Below, one piece after another: positions 43,068 to 51,691 of a stretch of DNA of 61,482 nucleotides. A model generated the notes under the pieces. The model was not told where the DNA came from. It searched no databases and worked only from the letters and a program-made list of their open reading frames with translations. This DNA comes from DASSKA01 sp035765755. Lineage in GTDB: Bacteria; Actinomycetota; Actinomycetes; Propionibacteriales; Nocardioidaceae. A program made the position numbers and the translations under genes. Where the stretch lies: positions 1-61,482 of the forward strand of contig DASTWW010000101.1 of the NCBI GenBank assembly GCA_035765755.1, given 5' to 3'. Positions within the stretch are counted from its first letter, which is position 1; each line of letters begins with the position of its first letter.

Positions 43068-44849
43068 CCGACCGGGGCGCCCGCCCCGGTTGGCGATCAG
43101 ACCCCGATAGGCGATCTTGCGCAGCCGCTCGGGAACCAGACGGTATCCGCCACGGACGACGACGTTGCGGACGTACTGCGTGCGTGTAGTGAGGCCTAGC
43201 ATACGGAACCGCCTCTGCAGGGCGAGCTCCGACCTCAGCAGCTGCCGGCCGCCGCGCCGGGCGTAGGCGCCGGCACCGATGCGGTAGCAGACCAACGGGT
43301 CCGCCAGGTTCGCCGGCCGGGCACCCGTCTGCAGCATCCGCGTGAACAGCAGGTAGTCCTCCATCAGGGCCATGTCGGTGTAGCCGCCGGCGGCGAGCAC
43401 CGCGCTCTTGCGGTAGACGACGGTCGGGTGGTTGAACGGGTCACGGAACCGGACGACCCGCCGGATCTCGTCGGGATCGGTGGGTGGGGTGCGCCGGCCG
43501 AGCACGTCACCGACCTGCTCACCGAACTCGAGCAGCCCGGTGCCCACGATGTCCGCACCTGCCTCGAGCAGTGGCAGCTGCTGCTCGAAACGCTCCGGGA
43601 GGCTGATGTCGTCGGCGTCCATGCGGGCCACGATCTCGTGCGTGCACGCATGCAGCCCGCGGTCGAGAGCGGGGCCTAGGCCCACGTTCCGCTCGAGTGC
43701 CAGCACCCGCACCGGGACAGGGCTGTCGCGCACCAGCTCCTCGATGGTGGCCGACAACGTGTCGGGGACTGGTCCGTCCTGGACCAGCACCACCTCGTCG
43801 GGTCGGCGGGTCTGGTCGTGGACGGTCGAGACGAACGCGTCCCTCAGGAAGGACGGGTCGTCCCCGGCGTACACCGCCATCAGCAGGCTGAACGGCTCCT
43901 TTGCTCCCCGTCCGGGCGGCTCCCGCCCGTCCCAGCGGGGGCCCTCCCAGCCGGCCTCGCCGAGCACGGTGGCGTTGCCGCGCGGCCCGTGGGCGATCCC
44001 GGCGGCGACGCCGCGCCCCAGCCCGCGCAGCAGCGTGGTCCGGTCGGTCGAGCGCGCCAGTGTCTTGGCCCACCGCCGCACGGTGCTCCCGCCGTACAGC
44101 GCCTTCTCCAGCGGCTCCAGCGAGTGGCTGCGGGTGAACATCCACACCTTGTTGCGCACCTCGTAGAAGAACCGCTCCCCTGGGTCGGCGTCGGTCGAGC
44201 CGAAGGTCTTGGTCTTGTGCACGACCACGCTGTCGGGGCAGTACAGGCCGACCCCGCCGCGGACCAGACGGGTGGAGTACTCGAAGTCGTCGTTCCACAA
44301 GAAGTAGTCCGCGACCGGCACGCCGCGGGCGCGGACCACGTCGGCGTCGCACATGATCGACACGAACGACGCCGAGCGGATCGGCATGCAACCCACCGCC
44401 TCCGCCCGCCGGAGCTCCTCGGTCGAGGCACCTGGCTTGCGCCGGGGCGTGTTCATCGGGTGGTCCCTGCCGTCGGTCCACACGACCCGGCTGGCGACCA
44501 GGGCGGGCCGGCCGGGTTCGTACGACGCCCAGGCGGCCACCAGCCGCTCCGCGGCGGTCGGCTCGGGCACGGTGTCGTCGTCGAGCAGCCACAGCAGGTC
44601 CGGCGCCAGGGTCAGCGCGCTCGCGATGCCCGCGGCGAACCCACCTGCCCCGCCGGTGTTGCCGCCGAGCACCACGCGGGGAAGGTGCGGGTAGTCGCTG
44701 CGCAGCAGGTCGGCCGTGCCATCGGTCGAGGCGTTGTCGACCACGACCACGTCCACCGGGTGGGTCTGCGCGGCGAGCGCGTCCAGCGACTCGCGCAACA
44801 GCTCGCGCCGGTTCCAGGTGACGACGACGGCTACGACCCGGGCGGACAC
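43065..44849 (-). CDS. Two-domain glycosyltransferase, GlfT1-like plus second GT2
   Basis: A 594-residue protein with two GT-A domains. The first (about 1-290) resembles GlfT1, the galactan starter: VVVTWNRRELLRESLDALA, VVVDNASTDGTADLL, GGNTGGAGGFAAGI and LLWLLDDDTVPEP, then FLWNDDFEYSTR. The second (about 310-590) has SLLMAVYAGDDPSFLRDA, VLVQDGPVPDTLSATIEELV, ARMDADDISLPERFEQQLP and a PFNHPTVVYRKSAVLAAGGY block, a different GT2 branch that acts on O-antigen-like sugars. Both DxD motifs (DDD; DADD) are intact. In mycobacteria GlfT1 is a single-domain protein. It may add two different sugars to the linker (inference). Confidence 0.88.
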   Translation of the reverse strand: MSARVVAVVVTWNRRELLRESLDALAAQTHPVDVVVVDNASTDGTADLLRSDYPHLPRVVLGGNTGGAGGFAAGIASALTLAPDLLWLLDDDTVPEPTAAERLVAAWASYEPGRPALVASRVVWTDGRDHPMNTPRRKPGASTEELRRAEAVGCMPIRSASFVSIMCDADVVRARGVPVADYFLWNDDFEYSTRLVRGGVGLYCPDSVVVHKTKTFGSTDADPGERFFYEVRNKVWMFTRSHSLEPLEKALYGGSTVRRWAKTLARSTDRTTLLRGLGRGVAAGIAHGPRGNATVLGEAGWEGPRWDGREPPGRGAKEPFSLLMAVYAGDDPSFLRDAFVSTVHDQTRRPDEVVLVQDGPVPDTLSATIEELVRDSPVPVRVLALERNVGLGPALDRGLHACTHEIVARMDADDISLPERFEQQLPLLEAGADIVGTGLLEFGEQVGDVLGRRTPPTDPDEIRRVVRFRDPFNHPTVVYRKSAVLAAGGYTDMALMEDYLLFTRMLQTGARPANLADPLVCYRIGAGAYARRGGRQLLRSELALQRRFRMLGLTTRTQYVRNVVVRGGYRLVPERLRKIAYRGLIANRGGRPGR

Positions 44850-44855
44850 AGCGGC

Positions 44856-44861
44856 ACCCTA
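44856..44861 (-). promoter_or_regulatory. Leaderless-type -10 element of the two-domain glycosyltransferase gene
   Basis: TAGGGT ends six bases before the GTG at 44849 on the minus strand and fits TANNNT. Confidence 0.4.
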
Positions 44862-44886
44862 TCCGTCCGGCCCTCAGCGCCGCGGC

Positions 44887-46329
44887 TCAGCACACCTGGC
44901 TGAGGTTGTCAGACTTGTTGGCGGCGTAGCCGTCGGTCATGTCACCGAGCGAGCCGCCCACTTCCGGAGCACCGTTGTCCTGGGTGGTGAAGCCGCTCTG
45001 CGCGGTCGCGTGCCGGTGCCCGCTCCGGTGCTTCGGCCCGGCCGTGGACTGGGCCAGCGCCTGCTTGATCATGCTGTGGATCTTGGCGACGTCGGGGTGG
45101 CTGGTGTCCACGGCCGGCGGCACGAAGGACACCGTGCTCACCGGTTGGCTGCGCGCCTTCAGCGCCAGCTGCGCGAAGGTGGCCAGCTGGGACGCGGGCA
45201 GGTCAGTGGTGATCAGCTGCTCGCTGGCCTTCTCGATCTTCTCGAACCGGGTGATCACCGTCTTGGGGCTCAGCTGGTGCAGCATGGCGTTCATCACACA
45301 CTTCTGCCGGGCCATCCGGGAGTAGTCGTCCGCGGCCACGCGAGACCGGGCGAACCACAGCGCCTGGAAGCCGTTGAGCCGCCGCACCCCCGGCTTGATG
45401 TAACCCGTGATCGGGCCGCCCACGCCACCGATCGGGATGCGGTCCCGGACGTTGAGCGTGAGCCCGCCGACGGCATCGACCAGGTCGCGAAAGCCCTGCA
45501 GGTTGACCATCGCGTAGTAGTTGATCTTCAGCCCGGTGATCCCCTCGACTCCCTCGATGGTCGCCTCGAGGCCGGGGTTGCTCACGCCCTTGAACACGTC
45601 GAGGTGGTCGCCTGCCCAGGTGGACAGGCTGTTCACCTCGCAGGTGTCGCAGTCGTAGCCGTTCGGGAACTGTGCGGCCATGGTCGACCCCTTGGGGAAG
45701 GGGAAGTTCATCATGTTGCGGGGCACGCCGAACAGCACCGTCCGGCCAGTCTGCTGGTCGATGCTGGCCACGTTGATGCTGTCGGTGCGCAACCCCCACC
45801 GGTCCGGCCCGGAGTCCCCGCCGAGCAGCAGGATGTTGTAGCGGCCCTCATGGGCGGCGGTCACCTCGGTGTGCCCGAACATGGTGGCCACGAAGTCGCG
45901 CTGGACGGCGACCACGTGCGAGGCGAACAGCAGCGTGCCGGCAACCGAGAAGCACAGCACCCCGTTCAGCCCCACCATGGCCAGCCGCTGCTTCTGCCGC
46001 AGCTCGAGCGGGTTCCCGAGCCGCCAGGCGTCGACGAACAGCGCCGCCCAGCCCACGGCGAGGGCGCACAGCAGGAGGCGTACGGCGCCGAGCACGGTCG
46101 TGCTGCTGAACACGCGCAGCAGCGTGCCCGGCCACAGCAGCCCCGCGACGACGAGCACCGCGGCCGTCGCCACCAGGGCCAGCCAGATCCGCAGCGCCAC
46201 CCGGCCGACGCCGCGCCGGCCGGCGGCGAGCTGAGCCGAGCCGGGCACCAGCAGGGTCATCAGCATCAGGGTCAGCGCCCGGCGGAACCGGACCCGCGTG
46301 AGCGCGGCGGCGTGTGCGTCGGAGGGCAT
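44887..46329 (-). CDS. LytR-CpsA-Psr (LCP) family protein
   Basis: A 480-residue envelope protein: several N-terminal helices near residues 18-125 (LTLMLMTLLVPGSAQLAAG, RIWLALVATAAVLVVAGL) and an outside LCP domain from about 165 with YNILLLGGDSGPDR, RTDSINVASID, VLFGVPRNMMNFPFP, and the catalytic Arg/Asp set in LWFARSRVAADDYSRM. LCP enzymes move lipid-linked glycopolymer onto peptidoglycan. The ATG is preceded by AAAGG. Two LCP genes lie head-to-head, close to the galactan unit, so one may attach galactan. Confidence 0.93.
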   Translation of the reverse strand: MPSDAHAAALTRVRFRRALTLMLMTLLVPGSAQLAAGRRGVGRVALRIWLALVATAAVLVVAGLLWPGTLLRVFSSTTVLGAVRLLLCALAVGWAALFVDAWRLGNPLELRQKQRLAMVGLNGVLCFSVAGTLLFASHVVAVQRDFVATMFGHTEVTAAHEGRYNILLLGGDSGPDRWGLRTDSINVASIDQQTGRTVLFGVPRNMMNFPFPKGSTMAAQFPNGYDCDTCEVNSLSTWAGDHLDVFKGVSNPGLEATIEGVEGITGLKINYYAMVNLQGFRDLVDAVGGLTLNVRDRIPIGGVGGPITGYIKPGVRRLNGFQALWFARSRVAADDYSRMARQKCVMNAMLHQLSPKTVITRFEKIEKASEQLITTDLPASQLATFAQLALKARSQPVSTVSFVPPAVDTSHPDVAKIHSMIKQALAQSTAGPKHRSGHRHATAQSGFTTQDNGAPEVGGSLGDMTDGYAANKSDNLSQVC

Positions 46330-46443
46330 GAGGACCTTTCGGGTGTCGGGGCGCCACCAGTATCACCAGCAACACGCGTCACAACGGTCTAGGCACGCCG
46401 GGCACCCCACCGGCACGGGTGCGTACCGCTATGTGCCGCGAGG

Positions 46444-46449
46444 TACCGT
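46444..46449 (+). promoter_or_regulatory. Leaderless-type -10 element of the second LCP gene
   Basis: TACCGT ends seven bases before the ATG at 46457. The context GTACCGTCTGC(G)CC is repeated before the DUF3499 gene on the other strand. Confidence 0.45.
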
Positions 46450-46456
46450 CTGCGCC

Positions 46457-47668
46457 ATGGCTGATGGTCACCCGCCGGAGGACGGGGAGTCGGAGTACGA
46501 CTGGCTCTACGGCACCGAGCAACGAGGCATCGGCGAGTCCTCCCCCGCCGCGCCGCAGGACCGGCCACGGCAGCCGTCGAGCGACCCGGAGCCGACTCGG
46601 ATGCTGCCGACCATGAACCGCTCGGGCGGAGGGCAGCGCCCGGCGCCTGGGGCACCGCCGCGGCGCCCGGGGCCGTCCGCACCGATCCCGCGCCGGCCAG
46701 GCCGGACGTCGGGCCACTCACGCCGCCGGGTGATGCGCTGGGTATGGCTGCTCGTGCTGCTGTGGATCGCCTATCTCGTCGCGGTCCCTGCTTGGGCGTG
46801 GACCAAGGTGCACAAGGTCGACTTCACCCCGGCCGCCGGGCGCCCGGCCGACCAGCCGGGTACGACGTACCTGCTGGTCGGCAGCGACAGCCGCGCCGGC
46901 CTGACCCGCCACCAGGAGCTGCACCTGGGCACCGGCAAGGGCGAGGGCCAGCGCACCGACACGATCATGCTGCTGCACACCGGCGCCGGCCCCAACCTGC
47001 TGATGTCGATCCCCCGTGACTCCTACGTGCCGATCCCCGGCCACGGCAGCGACAAGATCAACGCGGCCTACGCCTGGGGCGGCCCGAAGCTGCTGGTGAA
47101 GACGATCGAGCAGGACACCCACATCCGCATCGACGACTACGTCGAGATCGGCTTCGCCGGCTTCGTCGACGTGGTCGACGCCGTCGGCGGTATCCAGATC
47201 TGCCCCACCCAGAACATGAACGACCCGCTGGCCAACCTGCACATCAAAAAGGGCTGCCAGCACGTGAACGGCCGGGTGGCGCTGGCCTACGCCCGGTCCC
47301 GGCACGTCTCGTCGCTCGGGGACATCGACCGGGCCAAGCACCAGCGCGAGGTGGTGAGCGCCGTCGGGCACAAGGCGGTCTCACCGTGGTCGGTGATCGA
47401 CCCGTTCCGTTACTTCGGGCTGGCCAAGGCGGCCGACGCGTCGCTGACCGTGGGCAAGGGCACCGGGCCGATCGCGGCCCTGAAGTTCGCCTGGGCGATG
47501 ACCCACGTGAGCGGGTCGAACGGGCTGACCTGCTCGGTGCCGATCTCGGACCTCTACGTGCACTGGGACCCGCAGCGGGCGCCGCGGATGTTCAAGCTCA
47601 TCCGCCAGGACCGCACTCAGGACATCTCGAAGAACCTGTGCAGCCCGTCCGGGCTTCCCGGCGGCTGA
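46457..47668 (+). CDS. LytR-CpsA-Psr (LCP) family protein
   Basis: A 403-residue LCP protein with a long disordered, Pro-rich cytoplasmic N-terminus, one membrane helix near residues 94-115 (VWLLVLLWIAYLVAVPAW), and an outside catalytic domain: TTYLLVGSDSRAG, QRTDTIMLLHTG, LMSIPRDSYVPIPG, KINAAYAWGGPKLLVKTIE and LAYARSRHVSSLGDIDR, including the Arg and Asp residues needed for phosphotransfer. It corresponds in place to Rv3267. Not coupled to any neighbour. Confidence 0.94.
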   Translation: MADGHPPEDGESEYDWLYGTEQRGIGESSPAAPQDRPRQPSSDPEPTRMLPTMNRSGGGQRPAPGAPPRRPGPSAPIPRRPGRTSGHSRRRVMRWVWLLVLLWIAYLVAVPAWAWTKVHKVDFTPAAGRPADQPGTTYLLVGSDSRAGLTRHQELHLGTGKGEGQRTDTIMLLHTGAGPNLLMSIPRDSYVPIPGHGSDKINAAYAWGGPKLLVKTIEQDTHIRIDDYVEIGFAGFVDVVDAVGGIQICPTQNMNDPLANLHIKKGCQHVNGRVALAYARSRHVSSLGDIDRAKHQREVVSAVGHKAVSPWSVIDPFRYFGLAKAADASLTVGKGTGPIAALKFAWAMTHVSGSNGLTCSVPISDLYVHWDPQRAPRMFKLIRQDRTQDISKNLCSPSGLPGG

Positions 47669-47676
47669 CGCCGGGT

Positions 47677-48195
47677 TCAGAGCTCGCGCGGCAGCACCCG
47701 TAGCGCGGCGCGGAACCGCGCGACGCTGGGGGGAACGGTTTCCGCGAACGGGTCCCCGCCGCTCTGCTCCCAGGCCAGCACTACCCGACGCTCGGCCGGC
47801 GTCAGCCGGCGGAACGCCTGGAAGGCGGCCATCTCGCTGATCGGGTCGCCGGACTGGGCCGCCAGGTGCCACATGTGCTCGACGAGGATCCGCCGCTGGC
47901 CGCGCAGCCAGGCCTCACCCGCGACGTGGCCGAGGCAGGTCACCACGCCCACTGCGACCAGCGCCCACCAGTGCGTGAACACGACCACGGGCACCAGCGC
48001 GGCCAGCGCCACCGGGGTGAGGCACCGCGAGACCCGGACAGCGGTCCGGGTGCGCGAGTCGACCAGATCCAGGGCGTAGGAGCGTGCAATGTTGGCCACC
48101 GCGGCGAGGTCCTTCCTGCAAGAGCGCACAGACGCGCGGGCTGTGCGGTCCAAGGTAGGGCGCTCCACCCGCCGTCGGGCGGAAACGTACAACAT
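47677..48195 (-). CDS. Hypothetical membrane protein
   Basis: A 172-residue protein I do not recognise. It has a basic N-terminus, a hydrophobic stretch of about 37 residues (CLTPVALAALVPVVVFTHWW then ALVAVGVVTCLGHVAGEAWL) that could form two helices, and a soluble tail with RRILVEHMWHLAAQSGDPIS and RRLTPAERRVVLAWEQSGGD. Start ATG 48195 is uncertain; a GTG up to 48330 would extend it over a palindrome. It converges with the LCP gene. Confidence 0.55.
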   Translation of the reverse strand: MLYVSARRRVERPTLDRTARASVRSCRKDLAAVANIARSYALDLVDSRTRTAVRVSRCLTPVALAALVPVVVFTHWWALVAVGVVTCLGHVAGEAWLRGQRRILVEHMWHLAAQSGDPISEMAAFQAFRRLTPAERRVVLAWEQSGGDPFAETVPPSVARFRAALRVLPREL

Positions 48196-48311
48196 CGGCC
48201 CGCGCCGCCGGGCAGGCGGTCCAGCAGCGAACGGCCCATCGGCCGCGGCCAGCTCGGCGTCCTCGGCGCTGACGCACCAGCCGCTGCGCGGACGGCGTCG
48301 GCCACCGCCTG

Positions 48312-48328
48312 GGTGGTGCGACACCACC
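48312..48328. repeat. Perfect 17-base palindrome upstream of phospholipase gene
   Basis: GGTGGTG-CGA-CACCACC, a perfect seven-base inverted repeat with three-base centre, about 58 bases before the -35 of the phospholipase gene. It could be a hairpin or an operator site. Confidence 0.4.
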
Positions 48329-48385
48329 ACCTGCCGGTTCGGCCTGTCGACACGGCGACGGTAGCGCTCTGGTCCGAACAGGCCC

Positions 48386-48415
48386 TTGCGGCGCCTCGGC
48401 GGAGGAAACTAGCGT
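48386..48415 (+). promoter_or_regulatory. Candidate promoter of phospholipase C gene
   Basis: TTGCGG and TAGCGT are 18 bases apart. The leader of about 13 bases contains GGAGG (48425-48429) at five bases from the ATG. Confidence 0.45.
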
Positions 48416-48434
48416 CGGTGGGTCGGAGGTCGTC

Positions 48435-50015
48435 ATGGCTGCTCTAGCGACCACGGGATCAGCGCGGGTGCGGAGGTCGCTGGCGGCGCTCGTCGTGGCG
48501 GCTGCGGCAGCACTCGCGTCTCCGGCGCTCGCGCATCCGGCCCCGACGGGTTCGTCCCGGCTGCCGGACCCGGGCACCGGGACACGAACCCCCGTCAAGC
48601 ATCTTGTGGTGATCTTCCAGGAGAACGTGTCCTTCGATCACTACTTCGCGACGTACCCGAAGGCGGCCAATCCACCCGGGGAGCCCCGGTTCGTGCCTTC
48701 CTCGTCGACGCCTTCGGTGAACGGCCTGACGCGGGGCCTGCTCACCGGCAACCCCAACGCGGTCGCGCCGTTCAGGCTGGATCGCTCGCAGGCGTTCCTC
48801 TGCACGAACCAGCACGCCTACCGGTTGCAGCAGGAGGCGATGCACGGCGGGCTGATGGATCGGTTCGTGCAGGCCCTCGGACCGACGGCGGCCGGCTGCG
48901 ACCCGGGTCAGGTGATGGGCTACTTCGACGGCAACACCGTGACGGCGCTGTGGAACTACGCCCAGCGGTTCTCGCTGGGTGACAACTTCTTCGCGAGCAC
49001 GATCGGCCCGTCCACCCCGGGCGTGATCAACCTTGTCTCCGGCCAGACGCACGGCGCAACCCCCGCGGAGCGCGCCGATGAGATCGCCAAGGGCACACTC
49101 ATCGGCGACCCCGATCCCCGCTACGACGACTGCTCACTAGCCCCGGGGGACGAAGGGTCGGGAGGCGTCGCCCGGCTTTCAGGCACGAACATCGGGGACC
49201 TGCTGACGGCGCACCGCATCACCTGGGGCTGGTTCCAGGGCGGCTTCCGCCCGACGGCGCGGCCAGCCGGCAAGGGGGTCTGTGGCGCTGCGCACCAGAA
49301 CATCCACGGGGACACCATCCCCGACTACATCCCCCACCACGAACCCTTCCAGTACTACGCCGCCACCGCGAACCCGCACCACCTCCCCCCGAGCTCGACC
49401 GCGATGATCGGACGGACGGACCCCGCCAACCACCAATACGGCCTCCGGGACTTCTGGCGCGCAGCACGGGACGGCCGGCTGCCCGCTGTCAGCTTCCTCA
49501 AGGCGCGGCACTACCAGGACGGCCACGACGGAAAGTCCGATCCCCTCGATGAACAGGTCTTCCTGGTCAACACCATCAACGCCCTGGAGCGCCTGGACGC
49601 CTGGAAGAGCATGGCGATCGTGATCGCCTACGACGATCCCGGCGGCTTCTACGACCACGTGTTCCCACCGATCACAAACCAGTCGAACGACCCACGCTAC
49701 GACGCACTGCTCGGTCCGGGCTTGTGCGGACGACCGAGTCCGCACGCCTACCTCGACCGCTGCGGCCACGGACTCCGGCTGCCACTGCTGGTCCTCTCAC
49801 CGTTCGTGCGCCCCGACTCGGTGGATCACAAGCTTCTCGAGCAGGCGTCCATCCTGCGCTTCATCGAGCACAACTGGCGCCTGGGCCGCATCGGCGACCA
49901 GTCGTTCGACGCAACGGCGGGCCCGCTGGCGAGCATGTTCGACTTCGCCGGAAGACCACACGAGAAGCCGCTCTTCCTCGATCCCCGCACCGGCGAGCAG
50001 GTGCACGGTCCGTGA
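48435..50015 (+). CDS. Secreted phospholipase C / acid phosphatase-family phosphoesterase
   Basis: A 526-residue protein of the phosphoesterase family PF04185. A signal peptide (ending ALASPALAHP) directs export. The family block HLVVIFQENVSFDHYFATYP follows at about 56, with metal-binding DNFFASTIGPSTPGVIN, and further DDPGGFYDHVFPP and LLVLSPFVRP. Related enzymes cleave phospholipids or phosphate esters. No TAT twin-Arg motif is seen. It interrupts the order seen between Rv3268 and fadE25 and seems less rich in GC-ending codons than neighbours by eye, so it may be acquired. Confidence 0.9.
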   Translation: MAALATTGSARVRRSLAALVVAAAAALASPALAHPAPTGSSRLPDPGTGTRTPVKHLVVIFQENVSFDHYFATYPKAANPPGEPRFVPSSSTPSVNGLTRGLLTGNPNAVAPFRLDRSQAFLCTNQHAYRLQQEAMHGGLMDRFVQALGPTAAGCDPGQVMGYFDGNTVTALWNYAQRFSLGDNFFASTIGPSTPGVINLVSGQTHGATPAERADEIAKGTLIGDPDPRYDDCSLAPGDEGSGGVARLSGTNIGDLLTAHRITWGWFQGGFRPTARPAGKGVCGAAHQNIHGDTIPDYIPHHEPFQYYAATANPHHLPPSSTAMIGRTDPANHQYGLRDFWRAARDGRLPAVSFLKARHYQDGHDGKSDPLDEQVFLVNTINALERLDAWKSMAIVIAYDDPGGFYDHVFPPITNQSNDPRYDALLGPGLCGRPSPHAYLDRCGHGLRLPLLVLSPFVRPDSVDHKLLEQASILRFIEHNWRLGRIGDQSFDATAGPLASMFDFAGRPHEKPLFLDPRTGEQVHGP

Positions 50016-50030
50016 CTCCGGACGTCCCGG

Positions 50031-51206
50031 TCAGCCCTGCTGGCTCTGGATCCCCGCGAGGAGCTGGCGGGCCATCACGATTCGCTGCACCTGGTTGGTG
50101 CCCTCGTAGATCTGGGTGATCTTGGCGTCGCGCATCATTCGCTCGACCGGGTAGTCGCGGGTGTAGCCGTAGCCGCCGAGCACCTGCACGGCGTCGGTGG
50201 TCACCTGCATCGCGGTGTCCGAGGCGAAGCACTTTGCCGCGGCGCCGAAGAACGTCAGGTCGTCGTCCCCGCGCTCGGAGCGGCCGGCCGCGGCGTAGGT
50301 CAGCTGCCGGGCCGCCTCCACCTTCATGCCCATGTCGGCGAGCAGGAACTGCAGGCCCTGGAACGACGCGATGGACCGGCCGAACTGCTCGCGCTCCTTG
50401 GCGTAGGCGAGCGCGTGGTCGAGGGCACCCTGGGCGATGCCCACCGCCTGGGCGGCGATGGTGACCCGGGTGTGGTCGAGGGTGCGCATCGCGGTCTGGA
50501 AGCCGGTGCCCGGCTCGCCGATGATCCGGTCGGCGGGAACGCGCACGTTGTCGAAGTACACCTCGCGGGTCGGTGACCCCTTGATCCCGAGCTTGCGCTC
50601 CGGGGCACCGAAGGAGAGGCCGGCGTCGCCCTTCTCCACGACGAACGCCGAGATCGAGCGACTCTCGGCGTCCGGGTGGGTGACCGCGAAGACCGTGTAG
50701 TAGTCGGAGATGCCAGCGTTGGTGATCCACCGCTTCACACCGTTGAGCACCCAGCCCTCCCCGTCACGGACCGCCCGGGTGCGCATCGCGGCCGCGTCCG
50801 AGCCGGCCTCGGGCTCGGACAGGCAGTAGGAGAACATCGCCTCGCCGGCGGCCACGGGAGCGAGGTACCTCTTCCTGAGATCCTCCGAGCCGGCGAGCAG
50901 CAGCGGCATGCTGCCCAGCTTGTTGACGCTCGGGATCAGCGAGGACGCGGCGCAGGCGCGGGCCACCTCCTCGATCACGATGCAGGTGGCCAGCGCGTCG
51001 GCGCCCGCCCCGCCGTACTCCTCGGGGATGTGGGGAGCCGCGAAGTCCGCGGCCACCAGCGCGTCGTACGCCGCCTGCGGGAACTCCCCGGACTCGTCGA
51101 CGGCCGCGGCGTGCGGCGCCACCTTCGCCTCGCACAGCGCGCGCACCGCGGCCCGGATGGCGCGGTGCTCCTCGGAGAGCGCGAACATCGGCTGATCGGG
51201 AGTCAT
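50031..51206 (-). CDS. fadE25: Acyl-CoA dehydrogenase (FadE25-like)
   Basis: A 391-residue FAD-dependent acyl-CoA dehydrogenase, beta-oxidation first step. FAD/substrate blocks are FSYCLSEPEAGSDAAAMRT, GVKRWITNAGISDYYTVFAV and the C-terminal catalytic-base motif LGGYGYTRDYPVERMMRDAK and QIYEGTNQVQRIVMARQLL. Next to purE-purK as in M. tuberculosis Rv3274c-Rv3276c. TAGAAT six bases upstream of the ATG suggests a leaderless transcript. Confidence 0.96.
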   Translation of the reverse strand: MTPDQPMFALSEEHRAIRAAVRALCEAKVAPHAAAVDESGEFPQAAYDALVAADFAAPHIPEEYGGAGADALATCIVIEEVARACAASSLIPSVNKLGSMPLLLAGSEDLRKRYLAPVAAGEAMFSYCLSEPEAGSDAAAMRTRAVRDGEGWVLNGVKRWITNAGISDYYTVFAVTHPDAESRSISAFVVEKGDAGLSFGAPERKLGIKGSPTREVYFDNVRVPADRIIGEPGTGFQTAMRTLDHTRVTIAAQAVGIAQGALDHALAYAKEREQFGRSIASFQGLQFLLADMGMKVEAARQLTYAAAGRSERGDDDLTFFGAAAKCFASDTAMQVTTDAVQVLGGYGYTRDYPVERMMRDAKITQIYEGTNQVQRIVMARQLLAGIQSQQG

Positions 51207-51212
51207 GGTGGG

Positions 51213-51218
51213 ATTCTA
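51213..51218 (-). promoter_or_regulatory. Leaderless-type -10 element of fadE25
   Basis: TAGAAT ends six bases before the ATG at 51206 on the minus strand, one base from TATAAT. Confidence 0.5.
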
Positions 51219-51244
51219 GGAACCGCCCGACCGATCGCGGCACG

Positions 51245-51250
51245 TAGCCT
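51245..51250 (+). promoter_or_regulatory. Leaderless-type -10 element of the CoA-binding protein gene
   Basis: TAGCCT ends six bases before the ATG at 51257 and fits TANNNT. Confidence 0.4.
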
Positions 51251-51256
51251 GGGTCC

Positions 51257-51691
51257 ATGTCAGCCACGTCACACTCATCCGCACCTGCCTGGCTCGACCC
51301 GGCCAACATCAGGTTCATGCTGCACGAGTGCACGACCTGGGCGGTGGTCGGGCTGAGCGGTGACCACCGTCGCACGGCCTTCCAGATCGCACGGTTCCTG
51401 CAGGAGCAGGGCAAGCGGATCGTGCCGATCCACCCGGCCGCGCACGAGGTGCTCGGCGAGCCCGGCTACCAGACGCTTGCCGACGTGCCGTTCCCGGTCG
51501 ACGTGGTGGACGTCTTCCGACGCTCCGCGGCAGCGGGCGAGTTCGCCGACCAGGCCGTGCGGGTCGGCGCCCGCGGAGTGTGGTTCCAGCTCGGCGTCGT
51601 CGACCACGACGCGTTCGAGCGGGCCACCGCCGCGGGGGTGCCGATGGTGATGGACACCTGTCCACTCATCGAGTGGCCGCGCTACTCCTAG
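51257..51691 (+). CDS. CoA-binding-domain protein
   Basis: A 144-residue single-domain Rossmann protein of the CoA_binding_2 family (YccU-like): TWAVVGLSGDHRRTAFQIAR for phosphate binding, KRIVPIHPAAHEVLGEPGYQ, then VDVVDVFRRSAAAGEFADQA and GARGVWFQLGVVD with VPMVMDTCPLIEWPRY. Related proteins bind CoA; function in the cell unknown. Its stop TAG shares the CTAG at 51688-51691 with the purE stop on the other strand. Confidence 0.92.
   Translation: MSATSHSSAPAWLDPANIRFMLHECTTWAVVGLSGDHRRTAFQIARFLQEQGKRIVPIHPAAHEVLGEPGYQTLADVPFPVDVVDVFRRSAAAGEFADQAVRVGARGVWFQLGVVDHDAFERATAAGVPMVMDTCPLIEWPRYS

Noticed and set aside
48196..48330. N-terminal extension of the hypothetical membrane protein
   Set aside because: The extra residues are low-complexity and cover the perfect palindrome, so a later start is more likely, though not certain.
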